A DNA stretch of 6,914 bases, from NCBI GenBank assembly GCA_964424035.1, contig CAYRHB010000152.1, positions 1-6,914 of the forward strand. Reading direction: 5' to 3'. Each line of letters begins with the position of its first letter. Position 1 is the first letter of the stretch. The DNA is from Leptolinea sp964424035. GTDB lineage: Bacteria > Chloroflexota > Anaerolineae > Anaerolineales > Anaerolineaceae. The notes beneath the pieces are model-generated. The model had not been told where the DNA came from and ran no database searches. It worked only from the letters and a program-made list of their open reading frames with translations. Shown piece by piece: positions 1-5,687 of this stretch. Made by a program: the position numbers and the translations under genes.

Positions 1-41
1 GACCGGCAAGTTCACTGATCGGGTTGCCCGTAACCGGTTTT

Positions 42-416
42 TCAGATCGATTTTCCAAGGAACACTCCAATCCCCACACCCAGAAGACCGAGGACCGAGC
101 TGCCCAGAAGATTGAACAGTCCGGCTGCCCATTGTCCCCTGGCCAGCAGGTTATAACTCTCATATGTATAGGTGGAAAACGTAGTATACGCGCCGAGGAA
201 TCCAATACCGATCAGGAACCGTAAACGCGGATCCAAAAGGAACCGTTCTGTTGCCAGGGTCATAAAGAAACCCAGAATGAGGCTGCCGGTCAGATTGACA
301 AACAAGGTACCAACGGGAAAAGCGGTCCCCCATTTTTCCGCGCACCAGATGCCCAGCCAGTATCGGGCATTGGCCCCGAGGATAGCCCCTGTGGATATCA
401 ATAAAAACTTTTCCAT
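42..416 (-). CDS. crcB: CrcB/Fluc-type fluoride ion channel
   Basis: This 124-aa protein is a small membrane protein of the CrcB/Fluc family, which exports toxic fluoride passively as a dual-topology dimer in the inner membrane. Length and layout match the family: four hydrophobic segments at about residues 3-23, 32-54, 66-86 and 95-121. Family motifs are visible: G10-x3-G14 followed by R18, PVGTLFVN at 34-41 with the conserved Asn41, and GFLGAYTTFST at 72-82, the TM3 break that holds the central Na+ in known structures. The second phenylalanine of the pore 'Phe box' (TTFSTF in most members) is Tyr83 here, while Phe80 is kept. The start at 416 gives the usual MxK + hydrophobic N-terminus; its ribosome binding site is weak. 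It is transcribed away from the LysM gene. The assignment is very secure; that fluoride is the ion is family knowledge. Confidence 0.95.
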   Translation of the reverse strand: MEKFLLISTGAILGANARYWLGIWCAEKWGTAFPVGTLFVNLTGSLILGFFMTLATERFLLDPRLRFLIGIGFLGAYTTFSTYTYESYNLLARGQWAAGLFNLLGSSVLGLLGVGIGVFLGKSI

Positions 417-527
417 ACCTGTTGTCCGTTACTCTCTCTTTGTATGGCATTTATGATACCCAAATATGCCCGAAAAACGAAATACGAAATAGTGGATTCT
501 CAACCAATTCTTCGATAAAATGGCGGT
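417..527. promoter_or_regulatory. Divergent intergenic region between crcB and the LysM lipoprotein gene
   Basis: This 111-bp stretch must hold the start signals for both divergent genes. On the plus strand a TAAAAT at 516-521 sits 17 bp downstream of a poor -35 match (TGGATT, 493-498). A start 7 bases past it would fall on the ATG at 528, so the LysM mRNA could be leaderless; its Shine-Dalgarno is poor. On the minus strand TATCAT (plus-strand complement near 450-457) is a possible -10 for crcB. None of these matches is strong. I see no fluoride riboswitch. Confidence 0.3.
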
Positions 528-1487
528 ATGGTATCGAAAAAACTTCTGATCCTGTTTGCGGGGATGCTTCTTGCCAGTTGTTCCAATCTGACCGGCGGGG
601 CGACAGATACACCTCCCCGCCTGACCCCCTATGCCACACGCACAGCTTCGATCCCGACGCTTCCACCGGCCCAACCCACCCTTGAGCCGCCACCGGCATC
701 CACCCGTCCCACGCAGATCACGCATGTGGTCAAGAAAGGGGAAGACATGGGCGGAATTGCCACCCTGTACAACGTGAAGATCAAAGATCTGCGTGAAGCC
801 AACGCGGAGATCGATCCTCGCATGATGCCCATCGGAACCGTATTGATCATCCCGTCAGGCGACCCGGAGCAGGATGCCTTCCGCCCCACATCCATCCCTA
901 CTCCCGTGGATGTGATTATGACCGGCGCGCCGGTCTGTTACGGAGATGCCTCCGGCGGTGCGTGGTGCCTGGTCCGGGTTGAAAACAACAGGGAAACATC
1001 CGTGGAAGATATCAGCGTGGATTTTATCCTTTCTGGTTCTGACGGGACCGGGGCAATCACGAAAGCCGCCTTCAGCCTGCTGGACCACCTTTCCGCGGGC
1101 CAGTCCATTCCGGTGGCGGCGTATTTTGAAAACCCGCCGTCCCGTCCCTGGAAGATCGATTCACGCCTGCGGACATCTTCGACATCGATTGATGAAGGGG
1201 CACGATATTTGCAATCCTACCCGGATAGGTCTGCCGTCAACCTGGCGGATGACAAACTATCCGCGCGAGTTAATGGTGTGGTCAACCTGAATGCCGGACA
1301 ATCCGATGCCAACATCATTCAGGTGGTCGCTGCCGCGTACAACGCATCCGGAGAACCGGTGGGTGTGCGCCGCTGGGAAAGCCCCGTCGGGCTGGAATCG
1401 GGCAGCGGGTTGGTTTATGACTTCACTGTGTACTCACTGGGCGGACCGATCGACAGGGTGGATGTTCTGCTGGAGACCCGCCCATAA
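528..1487 (+). CDS. LysM-domain lipoprotein with C-terminal Ig-like/FxLYD-like regions
   Basis: This 319-aa protein is predicted to be secreted and lipid-anchored. Residues 1-18 are a type II signal peptide: KK, a hydrophobic core, then the lipobox LASC with Cys18 as lipidation site. Residues 28-63 are a Pro/Thr/Ser-rich linker. Residues about 65-110 form one LysM domain (begins HVVKKGED, contains NVKIKDLREAN, ends GTVLIIPSG), a fold that binds N-acetylglucosamine polymers such as peptidoglycan. After a second short Pro/Thr linker, residues about 130-315 look like two beta-rich segments. The first has a possible disulfide pair Cys137/Cys147 and the pattern VRVENN...SVEDISVDFIL seen in FxLYD-type surface domains. 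The second repeats the theme (VVAAAYNASGEPVGV...YDFTVYS). This plan is common in Anaerolineae. The thiolase gene follows 27 bp downstream on the same strand with no terminator between them, but no functional link is obvious. Its exact role is unknown; wall anchoring is inference. Confidence 0.85.
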   Translation: MVSKKLLILFAGMLLASCSNLTGGATDTPPRLTPYATRTASIPTLPPAQPTLEPPPASTRPTQITHVVKKGEDMGGIATLYNVKIKDLREANAEIDPRMMPIGTVLIIPSGDPEQDAFRPTSIPTPVDVIMTGAPVCYGDASGGAWCLVRVENNRETSVEDISVDFILSGSDGTGAITKAAFSLLDHLSAGQSIPVAAYFENPPSRPWKIDSRLRTSSTSIDEGARYLQSYPDRSAVNLADDKLSARVNGVVNLNAGQSDANIIQVVAAAYNASGEPVGVRRWESPVGLESGSGLVYDFTVYSLGGPIDRVDVLLETRP

Positions 1488-1514
1488 GTCAATACTGTTC
1501 TACGGAGGAATCCC

Positions 1515-2744
1515 ATGCCTGAAGCCGTGATCATTAACGCCGTTCGCAGCCCCATCGGGGCGTTGGGGGGGAAATTATCATCCATCCGGCCGGATGATCT
1601 GGCCGCCGCCATCCTTCAGGCATTGATCCGCCGCTCTGAGATCGAACCCGCCCTGGTGGAAGAGGTATTTCTTGGATGTGCCAACCAGGCCGGTGAAGAC
1701 AACCGCAATATTGCCCGCATGGCGGCTTTACTGGCTGGTTTCCCGGTTGAAACTGCCGGGGTGACCGTGAACCGGTTGTGCGCCTCCGGGCTTACGGCCG
1801 TCATCCAGGCGGCGCGTGCCATCCGTTGCGGTGAAGCCGATGTGCTCATCGCCGGCGGAGTTGAAAGCATGTCACGCGCTCCGTATTCCTTTCCCAAGGG
1901 AGAGACTGCCTTTCCCTTTGGCAACCTGACTGCCTGGGATACCGCCCTTGGATGGCGTTATCCCAATCCAAGGATGCAATCGCTTTATGGCACCGAAGCC
2001 ATGGGTGAAACCGCGGAGAACATCGCGGAAAGTACAGGCATTACCCGCGCCCAGCAGGACGCGTTCGCCCTTGCCAGCCATAAACGCGCCATCGCGGCCA
2101 TTGACTCCAACCGCTTCCTGGCAGAGATCGAACCCATCGCCATACCCCAACGCAAAGGCGACCCCTACCTGTTCACAACGGATGAACGCCCGCGGCGGGA
2201 CTCATCCAAAGAAAGCCTGGCAAAACTCAAACCCGTTTTCCGTCCCAACGGCTCGGTGACAGCCGGGAACAGTTCGGGCATGAACGACGGCGCTGCCGCG
2301 ATTCTTCTGATGAGCGACACCCGTGCCGAATCACTGGGATTAAGGCCCTGGGCGCGTATCGTTGCCGGGGCTTCAGCCGGGGTGGCACCCCGTTTGATGG
2401 GCATGGGACCGGTCCCCGCCGCCCGTAAAGTTTTACACCTTTCGGGGCTCGGGATCGGACATCTCGGCCTGGTTGAACTGAACGAGGCTTTTGCCGTGCA
2501 GGCCATCGCTGTGATGCGTGAACTCGGGCTTTCGGCAGACATCACCAATGTGAACGGCGGGGCCATCGCCCTTGGCCATCCACTGGGATGTTCAGGGGCC
2601 CGCATACTTACAACGTTATTACATGAAATGCGCCGGCAGGCGCCGCAACAACAACGCCCGTATTTTGGCCTGGCCACATTATGCGTGGGCGTGGGGCAGG
2701 GTGAAGCTTTGCTGATTGAATGGATGGAAGAAAATCCGGAATAA
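1515..2744 (+). CDS. Thiolase (acetyl-CoA acetyltransferase / beta-ketoadipyl-CoA thiolase-like)
   Basis: This 409-aa cytoplasmic thiolase cleaves a 3-oxoacyl-CoA with CoA to acetyl-CoA plus a shorter acyl-CoA, or runs the reverse condensation. The full catalytic set is present: nucleophile Cys89 in VNRLCASG, NEAF at 323-326, His355 in GHP, and the acid/base Cys390 in LCVGVGQG. Length fits the degradative/biosynthetic thiolase family (about 390-410 aa). Several segments resemble beta-ketoadipyl-CoA thiolases (PcaF/PaaJ): GCANQAGEDNRN at 54-65, GWRYPNP at 146-152, the KGDP...TTDERPR stretch at 214-227, and CVGVGQG rather than the commoner CIGGGQG. Substrate cannot be fixed from this; many anaerobes carry such enzymes for fatty-acid or amino-acid catabolism, and no other aromatic-degradation gene is visible here. 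The start is set by GGAGG at 1504-1508, six bases before the ATG. A terminator-like hairpin begins at its stop codon. Confidence 0.93.
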   Translation: MPEAVIINAVRSPIGALGGKLSSIRPDDLAAAILQALIRRSEIEPALVEEVFLGCANQAGEDNRNIARMAALLAGFPVETAGVTVNRLCASGLTAVIQAARAIRCGEADVLIAGGVESMSRAPYSFPKGETAFPFGNLTAWDTALGWRYPNPRMQSLYGTEAMGETAENIAESTGITRAQQDAFALASHKRAIAAIDSNRFLAEIEPIAIPQRKGDPYLFTTDERPRRDSSKESLAKLKPVFRPNGSVTAGNSSGMNDGAAAILLMSDTRAESLGLRPWARIVAGASAGVAPRLMGMGPVPAARKVLHLSGLGIGHLGLVELNEAFAVQAIAVMRELGLSADITNVNGGAIALGHPLGCSGARILTTLLHEMRRQAPQQQRPYFGLATLCVGVGQGEALLIEWMEENPE

Positions 2745-2788
2745 ATGGTGATATTCCGGTAATATCAACCATTCTTTACTGGATTTTT
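2744..2788 (+). terminator. Terminator-like hairpin after the thiolase gene
   Basis: The left arm at 2744-2755 pairs with 2761-2773 (12 pairs, one bulged A at 2768) around a 5-base CCGGT loop. The stem starts on the last base of the thiolase stop codon. It is followed after some ten bases by TTTTT (2784-2788). The stem is AT-rich and the T run is displaced, so this is a moderate Rho-independent terminator at best. It would separate the LysM-thiolase unit from the oxidoreductase operon. Confidence 0.55.
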
Positions 2789-2794
2789 GTTGCC

Positions 2795-2818
2795 CGAGTG
2801 TATGATGTTTGACACTCG
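2795..2818. promoter_or_regulatory. Inverted repeat overlapping a TTGACA upstream of the oxidoreductase operon
   Basis: CGAGTGT (2795-2801) and ACACTCG (2812-2818) form a perfect 7-bp inverted repeat with a 10-base spacer. A consensus -35 hexamer TTGACA (2809-2814) overlaps the right arm. This is the layout of a repressor operator over a promoter. However, no good -10 lies at 16-18 bp; the nearest candidate, AATAAT at 2839-2844, leaves a 24-bp spacer. It lies in the 152-bp gap where the operon promoter should be. Candidate only. Confidence 0.35.
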
Positions 2819-2886
2819 AAAGAGACTCCTGTGCGGGGAATAATCATAGGTGAAAAAAACCGCATTTGCGGAAATATTTTCTTGAC

Positions 2887-2892
2887 AGGAGG
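2887..2892 (+). promoter_or_regulatory. Ribosome binding site that fixes the delta-subunit start
   Basis: A full AGGAGG lies 4 bases before the ATG at 2897. It selects this start over an in-frame GTG at 2831, whose 22 extra residues have no place in the family. Confidence 0.8.
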
Positions 2893-2896
2893 AAAA

Positions 2897-3130
2897 ATGC
2901 CCCCAAAGGGTCGCATTGAAGTCAACGAAGATCTGTGTAAAGGGTGTGAATTGTGTGTTTCCAATTGTCCCCAGGAGGTCATTGCGTTAAATATGGTACG
3001 CATGACCAAACGGGGCTATCACCCGGCTGAATTGATACAAGCCGGATGCACTGGCTGTGGTGTTTGTGCCATTGTTTGCCCTGAAGCCGCCATAACCGTC
3101 TACCGTGAAGTAGCACAGAAAACCGTATAG
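2897..3130 (+). CDS. 2-oxoacid:ferredoxin oxidoreductase, delta (ferredoxin-like) subunit
   Basis: This 77-aa protein is a small 2x[4Fe-4S] ferredoxin-type subunit (VorD/KorD/OorD class). It carries electrons from the thiamine-diphosphate catalytic subunits to soluble ferredoxin. Two complete CxxCxxCxxxCP cluster motifs are present: Cys14, 17, 20, 24 and Cys51, 54, 57, 61. Residues 5-11 (GRIEVNE) and the TKRGYHPAEL stretch between the two motifs are typical of these subunits. It opens a delta-alpha-beta-gamma operon and is followed by the alpha subunit after 9 bases, the same gene order as oorDABC for 2-oxoglutarate oxidoreductase in epsilonproteobacteria. A longer reading from GTG 2831 was rejected because of the strong Shine-Dalgarno at 2887. 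Subunit identity is very sure; the 2-oxoacid is not determined by this subunit. Confidence 0.93.
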   Translation: MPPKGRIEVNEDLCKGCELCVSNCPQEVIALNMVRMTKRGYHPAELIQAGCTGCGVCAIVCPEAAITVYREVAQKTV

Positions 3131-3139
3131 GAGAGGGAC

Positions 3140-4252
3140 ATGGCAAAACAATTATTGAAAGGAAATGTGGCTGTCGCTGAGGCGGCCATCCGCGCGGGAG
3201 TTCAGGCTTATTTCGGATATCCCATTACTCCCCAGACTGAATTGCTGGAATGGATGTCAGCCCGTATGCCGGAAGAAGGACGCGCCTTTGTTCAGGCTGA
3301 AAGTGAACTGGCAGCGATCAATATGGTTTATGGCGCTGCCTGTACCGGCCGCCGGGTGATGAGCTCATCCTCCTCCCCCGGTATCAGTCTGATGCTGGAA
3401 GGGATCTCTTACATGGCCGGTACGGAAGTCCCGGCAGTACTGGTAGATGTGATGCGCGGCGGTCCCGGGTTGGGAAATATTCAACCGGCACAGAGCGATT
3501 ACAACCAGATCGTCCATGGAGGCGGACACGGTGATTATCATACGATCGTCCTGGCACCGTGCAGCGTGCAGGAATCCATTGATCTGACCGTACTGGCTTT
3601 TGATCTGGCAGAAAAATACCGCTCAATTGTTGTGATCCTCTCGGATGGCAGCATCGGTCAGATGATGGAAGCCGCCGAGCTCCCACCCATGATGCCCCTG
3701 AAAAAAGAATTCGCAGATTGGGTGGTGGATGGTTCAACCGGCAGGGAAAGGCGGTTCCTCTCATCGATCTACCTGGATCCACCGGCGGAAGAAGTTGCCA
3801 ATATGCGCCTGCTTAACCGGTGGGCCACCATCCGCGAAAACGAGGTGCGCTTTAAAGAATATTTCCTTGAAGACGCGGAATATGCCATCGTCGGTTTTGG
3901 TTCGGCCGGTCGGATCGCACTCACGGCTGTCCGGCAACTGCGGGACCAGGGTATCAAAGTGGGGCTGCTGCGTCCCATCACTCTCAGCCCGTTCCCGGAG
4001 AAACAGGTCAAGGAATTGGGAAAACGGGTAAAGAGCATTCTGGTTACAGAGATGAATACCGGACAGATGCTGGATGACATCATACTGGCCACGCAGGGCA
4101 GTGTACCCATCGATTTCTACGGCCGGCCCGGCGGGGTTATCCCACTGCCGGATGAAATTGTTTCCGCCGTGCAACGCATGATTGCCGGCCCGGTCTCCAC
4201 CACTGAACATCCGCGTGACCGTTGGATGAAGTTTATGTCATTGATCAATTAA
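3140..4252 (+). CDS. vorB: 2-oxoacid:ferredoxin oxidoreductase, alpha subunit (VorB/KorA class)
   Basis: This 370-aa cytoplasmic subunit partners with beta, gamma and delta to decarboxylate a 2-oxoacid oxidatively to acyl-CoA, reducing ferredoxin. Residues about 1-190 form the pyrimidine-binding domain: YPITP at 27-31 (the signature loop near the substrate), AESELAAI at 53-60 with the glutamate expected to activate thiamine diphosphate, SSSSSPG at 75-81, and MRGGPGLGNIQPAQSDY at 105-121 followed by GGGHGDY. Residues about 245-350 form the second conserved domain (VGFGSAGR at 251-258, LVTEMNTGQ at 301-309, FYGRPGG at 326-332). The sequence strongly resembles proteins labelled 3-methyl-2-oxobutanoate dehydrogenase subunit VorB, hence the symbol. 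KorA-type enzymes for 2-oxoglutarate share these motifs, so the substrate is open. GGAG at 3130-3133 gives the ribosome binding site. The beta subunit starts 14 bases after its stop. Confidence 0.92.
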   Translation: MAKQLLKGNVAVAEAAIRAGVQAYFGYPITPQTELLEWMSARMPEEGRAFVQAESELAAINMVYGAACTGRRVMSSSSSPGISLMLEGISYMAGTEVPAVLVDVMRGGPGLGNIQPAQSDYNQIVHGGGHGDYHTIVLAPCSVQESIDLTVLAFDLAEKYRSIVVILSDGSIGQMMEAAELPPMMPLKKEFADWVVDGSTGRERRFLSSIYLDPPAEEVANMRLLNRWATIRENEVRFKEYFLEDAEYAIVGFGSAGRIALTAVRQLRDQGIKVGLLRPITLSPFPEKQVKELGKRVKSILVTEMNTGQMLDDIILATQGSVPIDFYGRPGGVIPLPDEIVSAVQRMIAGPVSTTEHPRDRWMKFMSLIN

Positions 4253-4260
4253 GGAAAGGG
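4252..4260 (+). promoter_or_regulatory. Ribosome binding site that fixes the beta-subunit start
   Basis: The purine run AGGAAAGGG lies 6 bases before the ATG at 4267. It favours this start over an in-frame ATG at 4222, which would overlap the alpha gene by 31 bases and add 15 residues that do not look like the family. Confidence 0.65.
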
Positions 4261-4266
4261 AAAAGA

Positions 4267-5052
4267 ATGACTGTACCTGACCTGGATATGGAACAAGTGG
4301 CTGTTTACCAGCGGCCAGATTCATTAACAGACATCAATACCCATTACTGCCCGGGCTGCACACATGGTGTGGCGCACCGGTTGATCGCCGAGGTGATTGA
4401 CGAAATGGGGGTGCGCGAACGGACGGTTGGGGTTGCATCTGTAGGTTGTTCGGTATTCGCTTATAACTATTTCGATATTGATTTTGTTCAATCTCCCCAC
4501 GGCCGGGCGCCGGCCATGGCTACCGGAGTAAAACGCGTTCTGCCAGACCGTATCGTGTTCACCTATCAGGGCGACGGCGATATGGCTTCCATCGGCATGG
4601 CGGAGATCATACACGCGGCAGCCCGTGGTGAGAATATCACCTGTGTTTTTATCAACAATACAAACTATGGCATGACCGGCGGACAGATGGCTCCGACCAC
4701 CCTTCCCGGCCAGAAGACCACGTCATCACCCAACGGGCGCGATGTGGAACTTGCCGGTTACCCCATCCGGGCGTCTGAATTACTGGCCAAGCTGGATGGC
4801 GCCAGTTATGTGGTACGCCGCAGCTTGCACGATCCCAAGAATATCCGCCTGGCCAAAAAGGCCATCCGCACGGCATTTGAAGTCCAGGCGCGCGGGTTGG
4901 GCTTCTCCATGGTCGAATTACTGTCCATTTGCCCCACCAACTGGGGTATGTCTCCCGGACAGGCGATCCACTGGCTCGAAGAAAAAATGATCCCTTACTA
5001 TGCTCTGGGAGACTACAAGGTCAACCCGAACATTGCGGAAATCAAGATTTAG
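4267..5052 (+). CDS. 2-oxoacid:ferredoxin oxidoreductase, beta (thiamine diphosphate-binding) subunit
   Basis: This 261-aa subunit binds the diphosphate half of thiamine diphosphate with Mg2+ and the proximal [4Fe-4S] cluster. The cofactor motif is complete: GDGD at 102-105, then NNTNYGMTGGQ at 130-140, matching GDG-x(n)-N. Cluster ligands are visible as Cys28 and Cys31 in YCPGC, Cys61 in VGCSV and Cys212 in SICPTNWG. Their spacing closely follows that I recall for archaeal 2-oxoacid:ferredoxin oxidoreductase beta chains. SPHGRAPAMATG at 76-87 is the usual helix of the cofactor-binding domain. It has no fused ferredoxin domain, which agrees with a separate delta gene. Names used in other genomes are VorA, KorB or OorB. 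The gamma subunit follows 12 bases downstream. The start at 4267 is chosen over 4222 on ribosome-binding and family-length grounds. Confidence 0.93.
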   Translation: MTVPDLDMEQVAVYQRPDSLTDINTHYCPGCTHGVAHRLIAEVIDEMGVRERTVGVASVGCSVFAYNYFDIDFVQSPHGRAPAMATGVKRVLPDRIVFTYQGDGDMASIGMAEIIHAAARGENITCVFINNTNYGMTGGQMAPTTLPGQKTTSSPNGRDVELAGYPIRASELLAKLDGASYVVRRSLHDPKNIRLAKKAIRTAFEVQARGLGFSMVELLSICPTNWGMSPGQAIHWLEEKMIPYYALGDYKVNPNIAEIKI

Positions 5053-5064
5053 GCGGGAGGAAAA

Positions 5065-5613
5065 ATGCAAACTGAGATCCTGATAGCTGGATTTGGAGGC
5101 CAGGGAGTCCTTTTTGCCGGTCAGCTCCTAGCCTATGCCGGAATGGAAAACGATAAACAGGTCACCTGGATCCCGTCCTACGGACCCGAAATGCGCGGCG
5201 GTACTGCCAACTGTACGGTCATCATATCGGACGAAGAGATCGGGTCACCCCTGGTGCGCCACCCCAAAGTATTGATGGCTTTCAACCTGCCGTCGCTGGA
5301 TAAATATGAAAGCACCGTGGCAGAAGGTGGATTGCTGGTCGTGAACTCATCCATCATTGACCGTACCGTGGACCGCGCCAGTGTGCGCGTGGTATCACTC
5401 CCGGCCAACGATGAAGCCGAGACCCTGGGTGACAAACGCCTGACGAACATGGTGATGCTGGGCGCGATGCTGGCCAACCAGGATGTGCTGCCCATTGAGG
5501 CGCTCGAAAAGGCGCTGGAGAACCACATCCCCGACCGGCACCGCAAACTACTGCCGCTGAATGTTAAAGCCCTGCAAAGGGGTGCCGAGTTTAAAGCGGT
5601 GGGTGTGAAATAG
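5065..5613 (+). CDS. 2-oxoacid:ferredoxin oxidoreductase, gamma subunit
   Basis: This 182-aa protein is the gamma subunit (VorC/KorC/OorC class; POR catalytic domain family), normally about 180-190 aa. It contributes the Rossmann-like domain thought to bind CoA in the complex. Motifs seen: GFGGQGVLFAGQLLAYA at 9-25, SYGPEMRGGTAN at 38-49, ISDEEIGSP at 54-62, and NMVMLGA at 128-134. GGAGG at 5056-5060 sits four bases before the ATG. It closes the operon; all four subunits are intact, so the complex should be functional. The alpha, beta and gamma modules are separate, unlike the single-chain pyruvate:ferredoxin oxidoreductases. Downstream there is an inverted repeat and then a sharp drop in GC content. 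Confidence 0.93.
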   Translation: MQTEILIAGFGGQGVLFAGQLLAYAGMENDKQVTWIPSYGPEMRGGTANCTVIISDEEIGSPLVRHPKVLMAFNLPSLDKYESTVAEGGLLVVNSSIIDRTVDRASVRVVSLPANDEAETLGDKRLTNMVMLGAMLANQDVLPIEALEKALENHIPDRHRKLLPLNVKALQRGAEFKAVGVK

Positions 5614-5638
5614 GTCCATCGAAGAAGGAAGAGAAGTA

Positions 5639-5670
5639 CAACAGGCCGGGTTAATAATTCCGGCCTGTTG
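5639..5670 (+). terminator. Perfect 11-bp inverted repeat after the oxidoreductase operon
   Basis: CAACAGGCCGG (5639-5649) and CCGGCCTGTTG (5660-5670) are exact reverse complements around a 10-base AT-rich loop. Position and stem strength suit a transcription terminator for the operon. There is no T run after it on either strand, so classical Rho-independent termination is doubtful. It may instead protect the 3' end or serve as a protein-binding site. It lies exactly where host-like GC content gives way to AT-rich DNA. Confidence 0.5.
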
Positions 5671-5687
5671 AATAAGAGGGGATAAAA

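Noticed and set aside
2..42. Plus-strand terminator at the left edge (ACCGG...CCGGT with inner CGGG/CCCG and a T run)
   Set aside because: The outer and inner stems are separated by very unequal spacers (13 versus 3 bases), and the upstream gene is outside the window; too weak to call. No gene can be supported in 1-41.
417..527. Fluoride riboswitch upstream of crcB
   Set aside because: The minus-strand leader lacks the conserved GGCGAUGG-like start and the pseudoknot/terminator layout of the crcB motif that I know; only AT-rich spacer is visible.
24..725. Several overlapping ORFs of 60-100 codons on both strands around crcB and the 5' end of the LysM gene
   Set aside because: They are shadows of the two recognised genes, with no family resemblance and unlikely amino-acid composition.
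2852..2880. Small CCGC/GCGG hairpin followed by an AT-rich stretch as a terminator or riboswitch
   Set aside because: The stem is only 4 bp with a 4-base loop, and it lies just upstream of a strong ribosome binding site; likely chance.
2882..2887. TTGACA as a second -35 box
   Set aside because: It overlaps the Shine-Dalgarno of the delta gene and any -10 would fall inside the coding region; chance match.
2831..2896. GTG start for the delta subunit, 22 residues longer
   Set aside because: It has no ribosome binding site, while AGGAGG at 2887-2892 precedes the ATG at 2897, and the family begins close to this point.
4222..4266. Upstream ATG for the beta subunit, overlapping the alpha gene
   Set aside because: The extra 15 residues overlap alpha coding sequence and lack a good ribosome binding site; the ATG at 4267 has AGGAAAGGG at proper distance.
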